Below, in pieces: positions 55,719 to 64,000 of a DNA stretch of 64,000 nucleotides. Below the pieces are notes generated by a model, which ran no database searches, had not been told where the DNA came from, and saw only the letters and a program-made list of their open reading frames with translations. The position numbers were made by a program, and so were the translations under genes. This DNA comes from Malaya genurostris (Eukaryota > Arthropoda > Insecta > Diptera > Culicidae): contig NC_080572.1 of assembly GCF_030247185.1 (NCBI RefSeq), positions 156,305,080 to 156,369,079 of the forward strand, read 5' to 3'. Every line of letters starts with the position of its first letter. The first letter of the stretch is position 1.

Positions 55719-58380
55719 TGAGTTGGTTATAGTAAATTGGAATGCTTGCTCACTCAGGAGCAAAACTGCTGAATTGTCCGACTTTCTTCAAGAGAAGAAT
55801 GCCGATATTGCTATTTTAACTGAAACTCATCTTAAACCTGAAATTTCTATTTTTATTTCCAATTACAGGATTCACAGGCTCGACAGGACAACTACCAGAG
55901 GAGGGGGAGTTGCCATTGCCGTTAAACGATCCATTCAGCACAGGCTTCTGTCAGCCTTTAAATTGCAACTCATAGAAGCCATCGGAATTGAGATTACAAC
56001 GACGATGGGACCCATCATCATCATTGCAGCGTACTGCCCCAAACAAACCAATCTTCGAGATGGTACGTGTGCATCATTGAAGCGAGATCTGGCTATGCTC
56101 ACTCGACGACAGAACAAATTCATCATTGCTGGGGACCTGAACGCACGGCATGAGCTGTGGGGAAACAGAAGACAGAATCGAAACGGATTCGTACTTGCCG
56201 AAGATTACGAAGCTGGACAATACAACATCTTCGCTCCGGATCAACCAACGCGACTTTCCAGATCGGGAGTTCATTCCATTTTGGATATATTCATCAGCAA
56301 CATCGCCATAGACAGCTCTCCGGTTGTCTTCAACGAGCTCTCTTCTGACCACTTTCCAGTAATATTGACGTTGGGATCTTCACCAGAAATAGTGCCTATT
56401 CAACCTCGGAGGAACTATTATCGCACCGATTGGGTCCAATTTCAACATATCGCCGACCAACTTATTAATATCGATTTGCCACTTGATTCCCCGATGGAAA
56501 TCGATGCAGCCCTATCTTCCTTCCAGCATTCAATCACAGTCGCTCGTGATAGGACGGTTCCAGTACAACACATGCCGAGTTCCTCTCTTCAAATCGACAG
56601 TGTCACCAAGAAACTCATCCGACTTCGGAATATCTACCGGAGGCAGTATCAACGAACTGGCATTCTAGATAGGAAGACTACTTATAACAACTTAACTAGG
56701 ATAATCCAGGAAAGGATATCTGAGCTTCGCAACAGGAACTTCCGGCAAAAGCTTCGAGTAATTCTCCCACATTCAAAGCCCTTCTGGTCCTTAACGAAGG
56801 TGCTTAAGAAAAAACCGAAGCCTATTCCTCCTCTGATGTCACCCCAGGACGCAGCTGAAGGAATACCTTTAATCACACCAGTAGAGAAGGCAAATGCGCT
56901 AGGCCAGCAGTTTGTGTGTTCTCACAATTTAGGACTTAACATTGTTAGTCCATATGAAAGAGCCGTTGCTGATAGCGTAGCTGAGGTTGACCAATCAGAC
57001 AGCTTAGTTCCTGAGGAAAGTAGAGTCACTGCGAATGAGCTGATGGCTTTTGTGAAAAAATCCAAAAATATGAAGGCCCCCGGTTTCGACAACACATTCA
57101 ACATTGAGCTGAAACATTTGAGTATTCGCTCATTTGTCTTCTTAGCTAAAATTTTTAACAGGTGCTGGGAGCTTGGTTACTTCCCTTCAATGTGGAAGTT
57201 AGCTAAAGTTATCCCAGTTTTGAAACCGGGGAAAGATCCTTCCTTTTCCAAGAGCTATCGGCCCATCAGCTTACTCTCTGCCCTATCCAAGCTGTTTGAA
57301 AAGTCAATACAAAGGCGAATTCTTGCTTTTGCAGATGAACAGGATATATTTCTGGAAGAACAGTTTGGGTTCCGGAAAGGAAGATCCACCATCCACCAGC
57401 TCACAAGGGTTAACAACGTCATCCAGCAAAACAAATCAGTGTCCAAAACGACTGCCATGGCAATATTGGATATTGAAAAGGCATTCGATAATGTGTGGCA
57501 CGATGGCCTGGTGTTTAAACTGCATCGGTATAATTTTCCCATGTATCTTATTAAAATTATCAAAAATTATCTTGCAGATAGAGCATTCCAGGTTTCTCTG
57601 AATAATGCACTTTCAGAAAGATTTACTATTCCTGCAGGTGTACCCCAGGGAAGTATCCTAGGTCCCATTCTATACAACATTTTCACATCAGACATCCCAC
57701 CTCTTCCAGGTGGTGGTGTTCTGTCACAATTTGCTGATGATACTGCCATTCTTTACAAAGGTCGTGTCATTAATGCTCTGAAAAATAAACTACAGACAGG
57801 TCTGGACGCTTTAACGGAATATTTTACAAGCTGGAAAATTGTGATCAATGCAGCAAAAACTCAGGTCATCTTGTTTCCACATTCAAGATCTCCAAAACTT
57901 GTTCCATCAGACGAATGCAGAATACGATTCGGTGATGAGGTCATTCAATGGTCCGATGAAGTTATCTATCTAGGACTCACCTTTGACAGACATCTGATAT
58001 TCAGGTCACATGTTGACAAAATCGTGCAAAAATGCAGCATACTCATTAGGTCTCTGTATCCGCTGATTTGTAGAACATCTAAACTATGCCTGAAGAATCA
58101 GATGGCTGTCTATAAACAAATCATCTACCCCGCAATTGAATACGCAATCCCTGTTTGGCGGGGCTGTGCACGAACACACAAACTTAGGCTTCAGCGCATT
58201 CAAAGTAAGATCTTAAAGATGATTCTAAATCTACCCCCTTGGACAAGAACTAGTGAAGTACTTGAGATGGCCTCACTGGATATACTAGAACAAAAATTCG
58301 AACAATACTGCACGAAATTTGAAGAGAGGTGCTCAATCTCTGAAATACAAATAATTCAAAATTTGTACGTATTAGGTTAA
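55708..58380 (+). CDS. Jockey LINE copy 2 ORF2: endonuclease plus reverse transcriptase, intact
   Basis: 890 codons. Endonuclease (about 1-225): VNWNACSL near the N-terminus, TETHLK, AGDLNARHELWG (Asp143, Asn145), LDIFISN and SSDHFPVI (Asp214, His215). Reverse transcriptase (about 450-740): KAPGFDNTFNIELK, VLKPGKDPSFSKSYRPISLL, EEQFGFRKGRSTIHQL, motif A AILDIEKAFDNVWHDG (Asp588), motif B AGVPQGSILGPILYNIF, motif C QFADDTAIL (FADD at 675-678) and EVIYLGLTFDRHL. The C-terminus has a thumb-like region ending in RIQSKILKMILNLPPWT; there is no RNase H, as expected for Jockey. Endonuclease nicks target DNA and the polymerase copies the LINE RNA in place. No internal stop or missing key residue seen, so it is likely competent. 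Confidence 0.96.
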   Translation: MQYNELVIVNWNACSLRSKTAELSDFLQEKNADIAILTETHLKPEISIFISNYRIHRLDRTTTRGGGVAIAVKRSIQHRLLSAFKLQLIEAIGIEITTTMGPIIIIAAYCPKQTNLRDGTCASLKRDLAMLTRRQNKFIIAGDLNARHELWGNRRQNRNGFVLAEDYEAGQYNIFAPDQPTRLSRSGVHSILDIFISNIAIDSSPVVFNELSSDHFPVILTLGSSPEIVPIQPRRNYYRTDWVQFQHIADQLINIDLPLDSPMEIDAALSSFQHSITVARDRTVPVQHMPSSSLQIDSVTKKLIRLRNIYRRQYQRTGILDRKTTYNNLTRIIQERISELRNRNFRQKLRVILPHSKPFWSLTKVLKKKPKPIPPLMSPQDAAEGIPLITPVEKANALGQQFVCSHNLGLNIVSPYERAVADSVAEVDQSDSLVPEESRVTANELMAFVKKSKNMKAPGFDNTFNIELKHLSIRSFVFLAKIFNRCWELGYFPSMWKLAKVIPVLKPGKDPSFSKSYRPISLLSALSKLFEKSIQRRILAFADEQDIFLEEQFGFRKGRSTIHQLTRVNNVIQQNKSVSKTTAMAILDIEKAFDNVWHDGLVFKLHRYNFPMYLIKIIKNYLADRAFQVSLNNALSERFTIPAGVPQGSILGPILYNIFTSDIPPLPGGGVLSQFADDTAILYKGRVINALKNKLQTGLDALTEYFTSWKIVINAAKTQVILFPHSRSPKLVPSDECRIRFGDEVIQWSDEVIYLGLTFDRHLIFRSHVDKIVQKCSILIRSLYPLICRTSKLCLKNQMAVYKQIIYPAIEYAIPVWRGCARTHKLRLQRIQSKILKMILNLPPWTRTSEVLEMASLDILEQKFEQYCTKFEERCSISEIQIIQNLYVLG

Positions 58381-58571
58381 GGATAGTTATAAGTAGGTAG
58401 ACATTTTATAAATAATTAAAATAAATATTATGATTAAACATTAGTATGTAAAACAAGAGTAACTAAAACACCTAATATTAATAACGAATCGTATGAACAA
58501 CAAAGATGAAAGGCCAAAGGGTCAAAACACTTGTACTGTAAAATGTTGATGTAATACACAAAAATAAGATT

Positions 58572-58603
58572 AATAAACAGATATTTATGCAAAAAAAAAA
58601 AAA
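58572..58603 (+). terminator. LINE polyadenylation signal and poly(A) tail
   Basis: AATAAA at 58572-58577, then ATATTTATGC and 13 A residues (58591-58603) directly abutting the target duplication. Confidence 0.85.
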
Positions 58604-58639
58604 TGAAAATCGATCATTTCTTTTCGTGCGTTCGATGGA

Positions 58640-59520
58640 AGCAGACGTCGTGGGAGCGGAATCATCAACCAGCAGCGACAGAGAATGCACCTTCTGCGTG
58701 GTTAATAAAAACCTCAAACGCTCAGGTCGCATCTCTCATTCGCTTGCTGGCCATCGAGGCGCGAGGACCAGCCAGCAGCAGCAGCGGGAGTTAACCAGCA
58801 GCGAGAGAGAATGCACCTTCTGCGTGGTTAATAAAAACCTCAAACGCTCAGGTCGCATCTCTCATTCGCTTGCTGGCCATCGAGGCGCGTGGACCAGCCA
58901 GCAGCAGCAGCGGGAGTTAACCAGCAGCGAGAGAGAATGCACCTTCTGCGTGGTTAATAAAAACCTCAAACGCTCAGTCGCATCTCTCATTCGCTTGCTG
59001 GCCATCGAAGCGCGTGGCCAGCCAGCAGCAGCAGCGGGAGTTAACCAGCAGCGAGAGAGAATGCACCTTCTGCGTGGTTAATAAAAACCTCAAACGCTCA
59101 GTTCGCATCTCTCATTCGCTTGCTGGCCATCAAGGCGAGAGGACCAGCCAGCAGCAGCAGCGGGAGTTAACCAGCAGCGAGAGAGAATGCACCTTCTGCG
59201 TGGTTAATAAAAACCTCAAACGCTCAGTCGCATCTCTCATTCGCTTGCTGGCCATCGAAGCGCGTGGCCAGCCAGCAGCAGCAGCGGGAGTTAACCAGCA
59301 GCGAGAGAGAATGCACCTTCTGCGTGGTTAATAAAAACCTCAAACGCTCAGTTCGCATCTCTCATTCGCTTGCTGGCCATCAAGGCGAGAGGACCAGCCA
59401 GCAGCAGCAGCGGGAGTTAACCAGCAGCGAGAGAGAATGCACCTTCTGCGTGGTTAATAAAAACCTCAAACGCTCAGGTCGCATCTCTCATTCGCTTGCT
59501 GGCCACCAAGGCGAGAACCA
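58640..59520 (+). repeat. Seven-unit 124/126-bp minisatellite with dimer-level organisation
   Basis: AATGCACCTTCTGCGTGG starts at 58684, 58810, 58936, 59060, 59186, 59310 and 59436: spacings 126, 126, 124, 126, 124, 126. Units 3-4 and 5-6 are nearly identical pairs: one type has CTCAGTCGCATC with GAAGCGCGTGGCC, the other CTCAGTTCGCATC with CAAGGCGAGAGGACC. Recent expansion therefore went by a 250-bp dimer. The open frames across it (Gln- and Ser-rich, VNKNLKRS repeated) arise because 126 is a multiple of three and break at each 124-bp unit. The unexpanded form is at 52.44-52.62 kb. Confidence 0.95.
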
Positions 59521-60005
59521 GCAGCGACTGAAACTGGATTCTGAGTCTGTTATTGGATCTAAATTTAGGTCTTGAACTCAGGGTCCAGTTCTCTATTCCA
59601 GACTTCTATTCGGTTGTTCTTAAAACCATAATAATACTCCTAAAGAATTATGCGGAATTTACTTTACTGTACCTCTATACAACCCATTTTTTATTCATGG
59701 CGAAAAATCGTCTTCAAATTTCAGAGCTTAGTTCCGGAATATGAGTTTAGAATTCAGAGTCTGCGTGCTGAACTGGATTCTGGAAAATGATTGTAGTTCT
59801 AGAACTAAAATCCAACTGAGTTCTGAGTCTGTTCTATGTTCTAAATTTAATTCTTGAACTCAGATCCAGTTATTAATTTCAGAATTCTTCAAATCGGTTC
59901 TTTTTAGAACCATAATAATACTCCCAAAGAATTAAGCGAAATTTTACTTTTCTGTACTCTATACAGTCCATTTTTAAATTAGTTGCAGTTTGTAGAACTT
60001 CCTTT
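59521..60005. other. Middle part of the TGTCGTGAATACGA-family element
   Basis: Non-coding; repeats of GAACCATAATAATACTCC with AAAGAATTA (59627 and 59918) and AATTCAGAGTCTGCGTGCTG match, in inverse, 52.03-52.37 kb and 12.30-12.45 kb. Many GTTCTAGAACT-like short palindromes. Confidence 0.6.
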
Positions 60006-60009
60006 TGAT

Positions 60010-60022
60010 TTGCTATATAAAA
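60010..60022 (+). promoter_or_regulatory. TATA box of the second cassette
   Basis: GCTATATAAAATGCATAGC, followed by a 70-bp leader and ATG at 60086. The box, leader (CACCGACTC, TTTCATTTCGAATTT) and ORF start are conserved at 28.26 kb. Confidence 0.5.
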
Positions 60023-60085
60023 TGCATAGCACCGACTCGGAAGCCTTTCATTTCGAATTTGGCTGTCGTTGTCAACGTATCGATT

Positions 60086-60382
60086 ATGGCGCGATCGAGG
60101 CATCTCCAGGCGAAATACAAAGCTTGCTACCGCAAGCGGAAGAAGCAGGAGGCTTCAACAGAACTCGCAGAAGGAGAGCCGAGTCGGCTGTTGAGACGCG
60201 TTGAGCAGACAGTAGCAGAGCCGAGTGATGGAGGTGGTTCGTTGAGTTCGCAACCGAGTGGAGTACAAGATGAGCACTCGAATGGAATCCGATCAGGTAT
60301 GTTATTATCACTTATTCTGAATAGTGACGTATTGATTTTCCGATCAGATCCAAGCTACCCTGGATTTCGAGAGCGTTATTAG
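60086..60382 (+). CDS. Small basic ORF of unknown function in the element
   Basis: 98 codons starting MARSRHLQAKYKACYRKRKK, continuing QEASTELAEGEPSRLLRRVE and a Gly/Ser-rich stretch, then losing character after about residue 70. The first 27 residues are conserved at 28.34 kb (MVRSRNLQSKYKACYRKWKK), where most changes are conservative, but the frames differ after that. The start after a TATA box and short leader resembles a histone-type gene, and M-A-R is also how H3 begins. The rest does not align with H3 to my eye, so I do not name it. It may be a captured exon or a spurious frame. Confidence 0.3.
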   Translation: MARSRHLQAKYKACYRKRKKQEASTELAEGEPSRLLRRVEQTVAEPSDGGGSLSSQPSGVQDEHSNGIRSGMLLSLILNSDVLIFRSDPSYPGFRERY

Positions 60383-60390
60383 AAATATCA

Positions 60391-60555
60391 ATAAAATTCG
60401 TTCGAAGTTCTAGTGATAATATTACGGATAACAGAATAACGGTTCTTGATATTTTCAAATAATCTTATGCGCGCTGAATAATCGATATTTCATATGATTG
60501 ATTTTATTACTTCAAAACTTTTAATGTCATTTAGTCATTTGTTCATTACAATTAG
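60391..60555. other. AT-rich spacer
   Basis: Nothing recognised. Confidence 0.4.
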
Positions 60556-60715
60556 TATGATTTTATTATTATAATAATTATTATTATTATTTTATTATTT
60601 ATTACGATTATTATTTTATTATTTATTATTATTATTATTTTATTGTTTATTATTATTATTATTTTATTGTTTATTATTATTATTATTATTTTATTATCAT
60701 TATTATCAAAATTAT
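60556..60715 (+). repeat. (TTA)n-type microsatellite with TTTTATTA/TTTTATTG interruptions
   Basis: About 160 bp of TTA repeats broken into blocks by TTTATTATTTAT or TTTTATTGTTTA. Confidence 0.95.
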
Positions 60716-60761
60716 AATTGCATAACAGAAGTACACATTTCAAAACGGACCATTGTAATAT

Positions 60762-60870
60762 GAGCATGTAACATTAAATCTTTCACACATTTCAGACCAT
60801 GTAACATTAAATCTTTCACACATTTCAGACCATGTAACATTAAACCTTTCACACATCCCAGACCATGTAA
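60762..60870 (+). repeat. Short tandem array, ~33-bp unit, three to four copies
   Basis: CATGTAACATTAAATCTTTC followed by ACACATTTCAGAC repeats at about 60764, 60799 and 60832, with a fourth degraded unit (CATGTAAAATATTC) at about 60863. The start is not tied to any gene. Confidence 0.9.
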
Positions 60871-61700
60871 AATATTCAAAAGTAAATCTTTCCCACACTT
60901 CAGACCACACGCACTTGACAAATTTCAATAAAACACGTACTCGACAAATTTCCACTCGACACCAAGTCATAAAACCCAGAAACCCACTTGAAATATAAAC
61001 TTCACCTACATAAGACAATTAAATTGTCAGCACTTACTTCAGCCCAACGAAAAATATCGCATTCATACGACAAGTATAAACACGGAAACTTAAGCATCAA
61101 ATATCAACTAAAAACAATTCAGTTATGTCATTTCCCCGCTTCTCCACTTTCCACACCTCTACACCTCTCTCAAACAGTGCCATATGGCATGACCTAGAAT
61201 AACAGTAACCCAGGAAAACACACTGACTCGAACCGACACTCACGAGAGTTAAACCTGACTACTCTCAACCTCCCCTCTCTGTATCACACTCACACACTTG
61301 TCTAGAAACATTACTCACTCTCTCCTACTCAAATACAATACAATGACCGAGACATGTCATTGGTTAAATCGGATTTACGCTGCGCGTTCTAACTCCTCCC
61401 CCCGGATTTTTAGCAATCCATACTGTAAAATTTAGTTTAGCTAAGTTAGGAGAGGATAGGATATAAAAAGGTGATTTTAAATAAAGTACAAGAGATTTTC
61501 ATTTTAAACTTCAAACTGAATGTGTTTTTACTAAACCATTGCAATTGTCTCTTAATGAAATCTTCGTACTTGAAAGTTTTCAATGAAATTACTTCACAAA
61601 TTTGTTGTACCCAGCCTATATTAGTATATTAAAAATGAATTGTTTTACGCTTAGAATATATAGTTTTGCATTTCATTACTATCTGCCGAGAATGAAATGT
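60871..61700 (+). other. Possible LTR/promoter remnant, otherwise unassigned
   Basis: At 61461 GGATATAAAAAGGTG is TATA-like and AAATAAAGTACA follows within 20 bp, a compact promoter/polyadenylation arrangement like an LTR. 61540-61680 (CCATTGCAATTGTCTC to GAATATATAGTT) matches 33603-33757 inside the histone-carrying element, so part of a related element may lie here. No ORF. Confidence 0.35.
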
Positions 61701-61728
61701 ATGAATGGTTTTTTATTTCTTTATAGAT

Positions 61729-62716
61729 ATGATGTGTGTTTATGAAAGGGCTGATCGCGAGTTCAAAAAGCGGTTTACTGATAATGAGTTTGGTGTAGCG
61801 TGTAGCGTTTGCGATCGATTATGGTTTCAAAATGATTTGAAAACGATTAACAGAGAAGAGGAAAATTTGCTTATTACATTAGCTTCTTTTGAATCCACAG
61901 ATAACTTTAGAGCATGTCAAACATGCCGAAGCAGTTTGAGACGTGGGGTTGTACCTAAGCTAGCAAAAACGAATGGTTTTGTATATCCCAATCGTCCGCT
62001 AGGTCTACCTCCACTTGTTTCCATAAGTGAGAGACTCATCTCACCAAGAATACCTTTTATGCAGATTCGCCGTTTGCGTCATGCTGCAGGTAGTCATTCA
62101 ATTATGGGACAAATTATTAATGTACCAGTAGATGTTTCTGAGATGGTTCGCGTGCTTCCTAGAAACATTGATGATGATTATTCATTCAATGTTAGCATTA
62201 AGAAGCATTCGATTCACAAATCATCCTATTTGAATGGATTCGTTAAAAAAGCTACTGTGAAAAAGTGGCTTATGTACCTTGTTGATACTCCATTATACCG
62301 TCGTTATAATATAGTCATCAATAAAGATCAACTAAACCAGTTTGACCACTCATCGTCAACATTACTTTGATCCTGACAACGAGCTGGAATGTATTGATTC
62401 TGAGAGTGATTTTGAGCTTTTAATTGGACAACAACAAACGCTCCTTTGGAATGAAGACCAGTGTTTGGAAATTGCGCCCGCTCAGAATAGAATTCCTCTG
62501 TCAATAATATATGACGAATTTGCGGAAGAATTCTCATTTCCAGATATTTATTTCGGGCATCCACGCACTTATAGAACTGATGTTCATGTTACACCATTTA
62601 TGATGGCTACAAGTGAGCTCAGGCGCCAGGATAGGCGAGGTGCCAAACCGAAACACCTGTTGTATATGGCAGCAAAAATAATGCGACTTCGTGTTTCAGA
62701 AGGTTTGCACAGCACT
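61729..62716 (+). pseudogene. Helitron transposase, N-terminal fragment (before the Rep/HUH domain)
   Basis: First frame: FKKRFTDNEFGVACSVCDRL and W, a CQTCRSSL knuckle-like pair, VPKLAKTNGFVYPNRPLGLP, SERLISPRIPFMQIRRLRHA, GQIINVPVDVSEMVRVLPRN and HSIHKSSYLNGFVKKATV. This is the conserved domain that precedes the Helitron helicase-like region in animal Helitrons (DUF6570-type). A frame change near 62345 leads to LECIDSESDF, LEIAPAQNRIPLSIIYDEFA, EEFSFPDIYFGHPRTYRTDV and VTPFMMATSELRRQDRRGAK, KIMRLRVSEGLHSTF. It stops at about 62716, where an unrelated repeat begins, so the HUH nuclease and the helicase are absent. Not functional by itself. Confidence 0.8.
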
Positions 62717-63024
62717 TTTAAGGTGAAATGTAGCGTCATAAATGCGCGCAAAATTTCATCCGCTTCAATTGAACGAACCGTCGCACAAAGCATACCAAGA
62801 AAAACGGACATATAGAAACAAGAACTTTTTTCAATGATTGAGCGCAGTGGGTTACCTCTCATTTTATTGGCTTGTAAAAAAGACTGGACGTAATGGATTT
62901 TTGAATCCTTCACACTTTAAATACATATATGCTAATTCAATCGTTATTTTTAGTGATTACTCTTACACTAGAGCTATAAATCATGAGTAATTATGAATGA
63001 CTAACATGAGGCTATATGTTGTAA
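62717..63024 (+). repeat. Interspersed repeat abutting the Helitron fragment
   Basis: TTAAGGTGAAATGTAGCGTC to ACATGAGGCTATATGTTG; inverse copy at 41147-41432. Begins exactly where Helitron homology ends. Confidence 0.8.
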
Positions 63025-63560
63025 CCCACCGGTTCCAATCCGTTTCTCAAAAGTATATTTTTCCCATTTTCTTATGTACATTTTTTTTTTTAATCACTGT
63101 AAAACGTTTGAAAGTATCATGCTAGTTGAGTCAATATTCTGCAAACAATGTTGCAGCTTGTTATCAAGGTACGTTTCCAATGAGTACCTTATTTAAAAAA
63201 AAACGAGCTTTGGTAGCGAGATGGGGTTGACCCAGCAAGTAGTGATGCTGTGAGAAGTGACTCAGTAGAAGATGCAAATGTAATCAAATGACCAACTGAC
63301 GGGCAACTTTAAAATTCTTATATTGATTTATATAATTTTTAGTTTTAACTACATTCAATAGACTTAAATAAAATTAGATAAATTGCGCCAAGTCACTTCT
63401 CTCCATTTAACACTCATTAAAGATAGGCTACTAATAATTTAATCTAAAATTGTGTACACCGGAAAACACCTTTTTACTCATCCCAATTTTGAGATGAGTT
63501 CTGCTTGACATCCATCGCTGGTTATTGCCCAGTGGTACCACAGTATCCGTTCTTCGAGAT
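63025..63560. other. No recognised gene
   Basis: AT-rich; nothing identified. Confidence 0.4.
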
Positions 63561-64000
63561 GAGCTTGAGACGAGCCCGAGCCGAGCTATAAAAGAGGTCA
63601 GTGTAAAGGCGAGGGCTCTCTTGTATAATTTTGACACTAGTACGGTTCGGAACGTGGTGATACGACGCGCGGGTGATCAAAGGATCACCAAAAAGTTACG
63701 ATCGGGCTAACAAAGTGCGGAGGTGAAGTCGCAGAGTGGTGGACTCAGGTCCAAGTGTCGCCAAAAGAAGATCGGAAAAGTGAACGTTAGAGATCGACTT
63801 TTAGTGCGAATGCCCGATGTACGTTATAGTGATGTTCACCTCCCCCAAAACCCACTCTAAAGTGCACAATAAAAAAAAATCTAGTGTCGCGTGTCGTATA
63901 AGTTCAGACCGTCCATCAACATACGGTCCCCGTTCCGGCCACGAATTTAGAATACACCAGTGATATTGGCCTAAAGTGTGTAGTACCCTCCCTGGATACG
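63561..64000 (+). promoter_or_regulatory. TATA promoter with long leader, probably a transposable-element 5-prime region running off the window
   Basis: GCCGAGCTATAAAAGAGGTC (TATAAAAG at about 63586) is followed by GC-richer sequence of different composition from the AT-rich DNA before it. It includes GGGTGATCAAAGGATCACC, TTACGATCGGGC and AAGAAGATCGGAAAAGTGAACG. No ORF opens before 64000. It could be an LTR plus leader, a LINE leader, or a host promoter and first exon; the following DNA would decide. Confidence 0.4.

Larger units (their letters stand above)
54461..58604 (+). mobile_element. Jockey-clade (Juan-like) LINE, copy 2, apparently intact and full length
   Basis: Begins ATTCGTCATCTAACACTCGA; ends with AATAAA (58572-58577) 13 bp before a 13-A tail (58591-58603). 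The target duplication is GAAAATCGATCATT (54450-54463 and 58605-58618; the last ATT is ambiguous with the element start). Both ORFs are open with all catalytic residues, and the untranslated regions match copy 1. Every structural hallmark of a recent, full-length non-LTR insertion is present. Juan-like assignment is by ORF2 style and mosquito context. Confidence 0.95.
54115..60390 (+). mobile_element. TGTCGTGAATACGA-family element split by the intact Jockey LINE
   Basis: Starts TTGTCGTGAATACGACTTAC at about 54116, with the GGGGCGCC block, and runs to a TATA box GCGTATAAAAGGGGAACCG (TATAAAAG at about 54429). The LINE enters at 54461. The element resumes at 58605 with the duplicated GAAAATCGATCATT and continues TTTCGTGCG-type leader, ATGGAAGCAGACGTCGTGGG, the minisatellite (58640-59520), a shared middle part, a second TATA cassette (60013) and a short ORF. 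The far end motif was not found near 60.4 kb, so the right limit is approximate. Without the LINE it is about 2.1 kb. Confidence 0.65.

Noticed and set aside
58587..59575. Gln/Ser-rich repeat proteins (VNKNLKRS repeats)
   Set aside because: Frames run through a 124/126-bp minisatellite and break at every 124-bp unit; sister element lacks the repeats.
60086..60200. Histone H3 start (M-A-R…)
   Set aside because: Only the first three residues and general basic character fit; the following residues do not align with H3.

Overview
The window looks like a piece of a mosquito genome (Diptera, Culicidae; a culicine is my inference). It is AT-rich and intron- or intergenic-like, carries almost no host coding sequence, and is packed with insect transposable elements of many classes, often nested: R1-, I-, Jockey- and RTE-type LINEs, tRNA-derived SINEs, an irritans-type mariner, hAT MITEs, a Helitron piece, Ty3/gypsy and BEL/Pao pieces, and a relic of a chuvirus-like glycoprotein. 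I could not run a database search, so the species is unassigned.

Layout. 1-557 (minus) is one exon of the host lipid kinase PIKfyve/Fab1, with a splice acceptor at its right edge. 2.9-11.3 kb is an R1-type LINE split by a 4.25-kb foldback element (3792-8046, TA target duplication). 9698-17285 is a 3.79-kb near-perfect tandem duplication that begins inside that LINE. 18.0-24.5 kb holds a SINE, a truncated hAT MITE and an inactive minus-strand I-clade LINE with RNase H. 24.5-31.4 kb is mostly anonymous DNA with a 261-bp tandem/inverted repeat, an internally deleted mariner, small MITEs and a 370-bp (TA)n tract. 31.6-33.95 kb is an element with inverted TGTCGTGAATACGA ends that contains a decayed, divergent histone H2A-H2B pair. 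34.4-36.2 kb is an RTE-clade relic split by a hAT MITE. 40-47 kb has SINEs, gypsy gag and protease remains and the antisense glycoprotein relic. 47.2-51.4 kb and 54.5-58.6 kb are two copies of one Jockey-clade (Juan-like) LINE. The first is broken. The second looks fully intact (ORF1 385 aa, ORF2 890 aa, poly(A), target-site duplication, internal Inr+DPE promoter). The second sits inside another TGTCGTGAATACGA-ended element, which resumes with a 124/126-bp minisatellite and a small TATA-driven ORF (58.6-60.4 kb). 61.7-62.7 kb is a Helitron transposase fragment, and the right edge holds a TATA-type promoter with a long leader.

How it fits together. There is no host operon or pathway here; the content is transposon stratigraphy. 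Only the second Jockey LINE appears able to encode its own mobilisation (ORF1 RNA-binding protein, ORF2 endonuclease and reverse transcriptase), and it could act in trans on SINE or processed RNAs. The most unusual theme is the family of elements with shared TGTCGTGAATACGA ends whose interiors differ: one carries histone genes with their divergent promoter, while others carry TATA-box cassettes and short ORFs. This suggests a non-autonomous element that picks up or mobilises histone-type transcription units.
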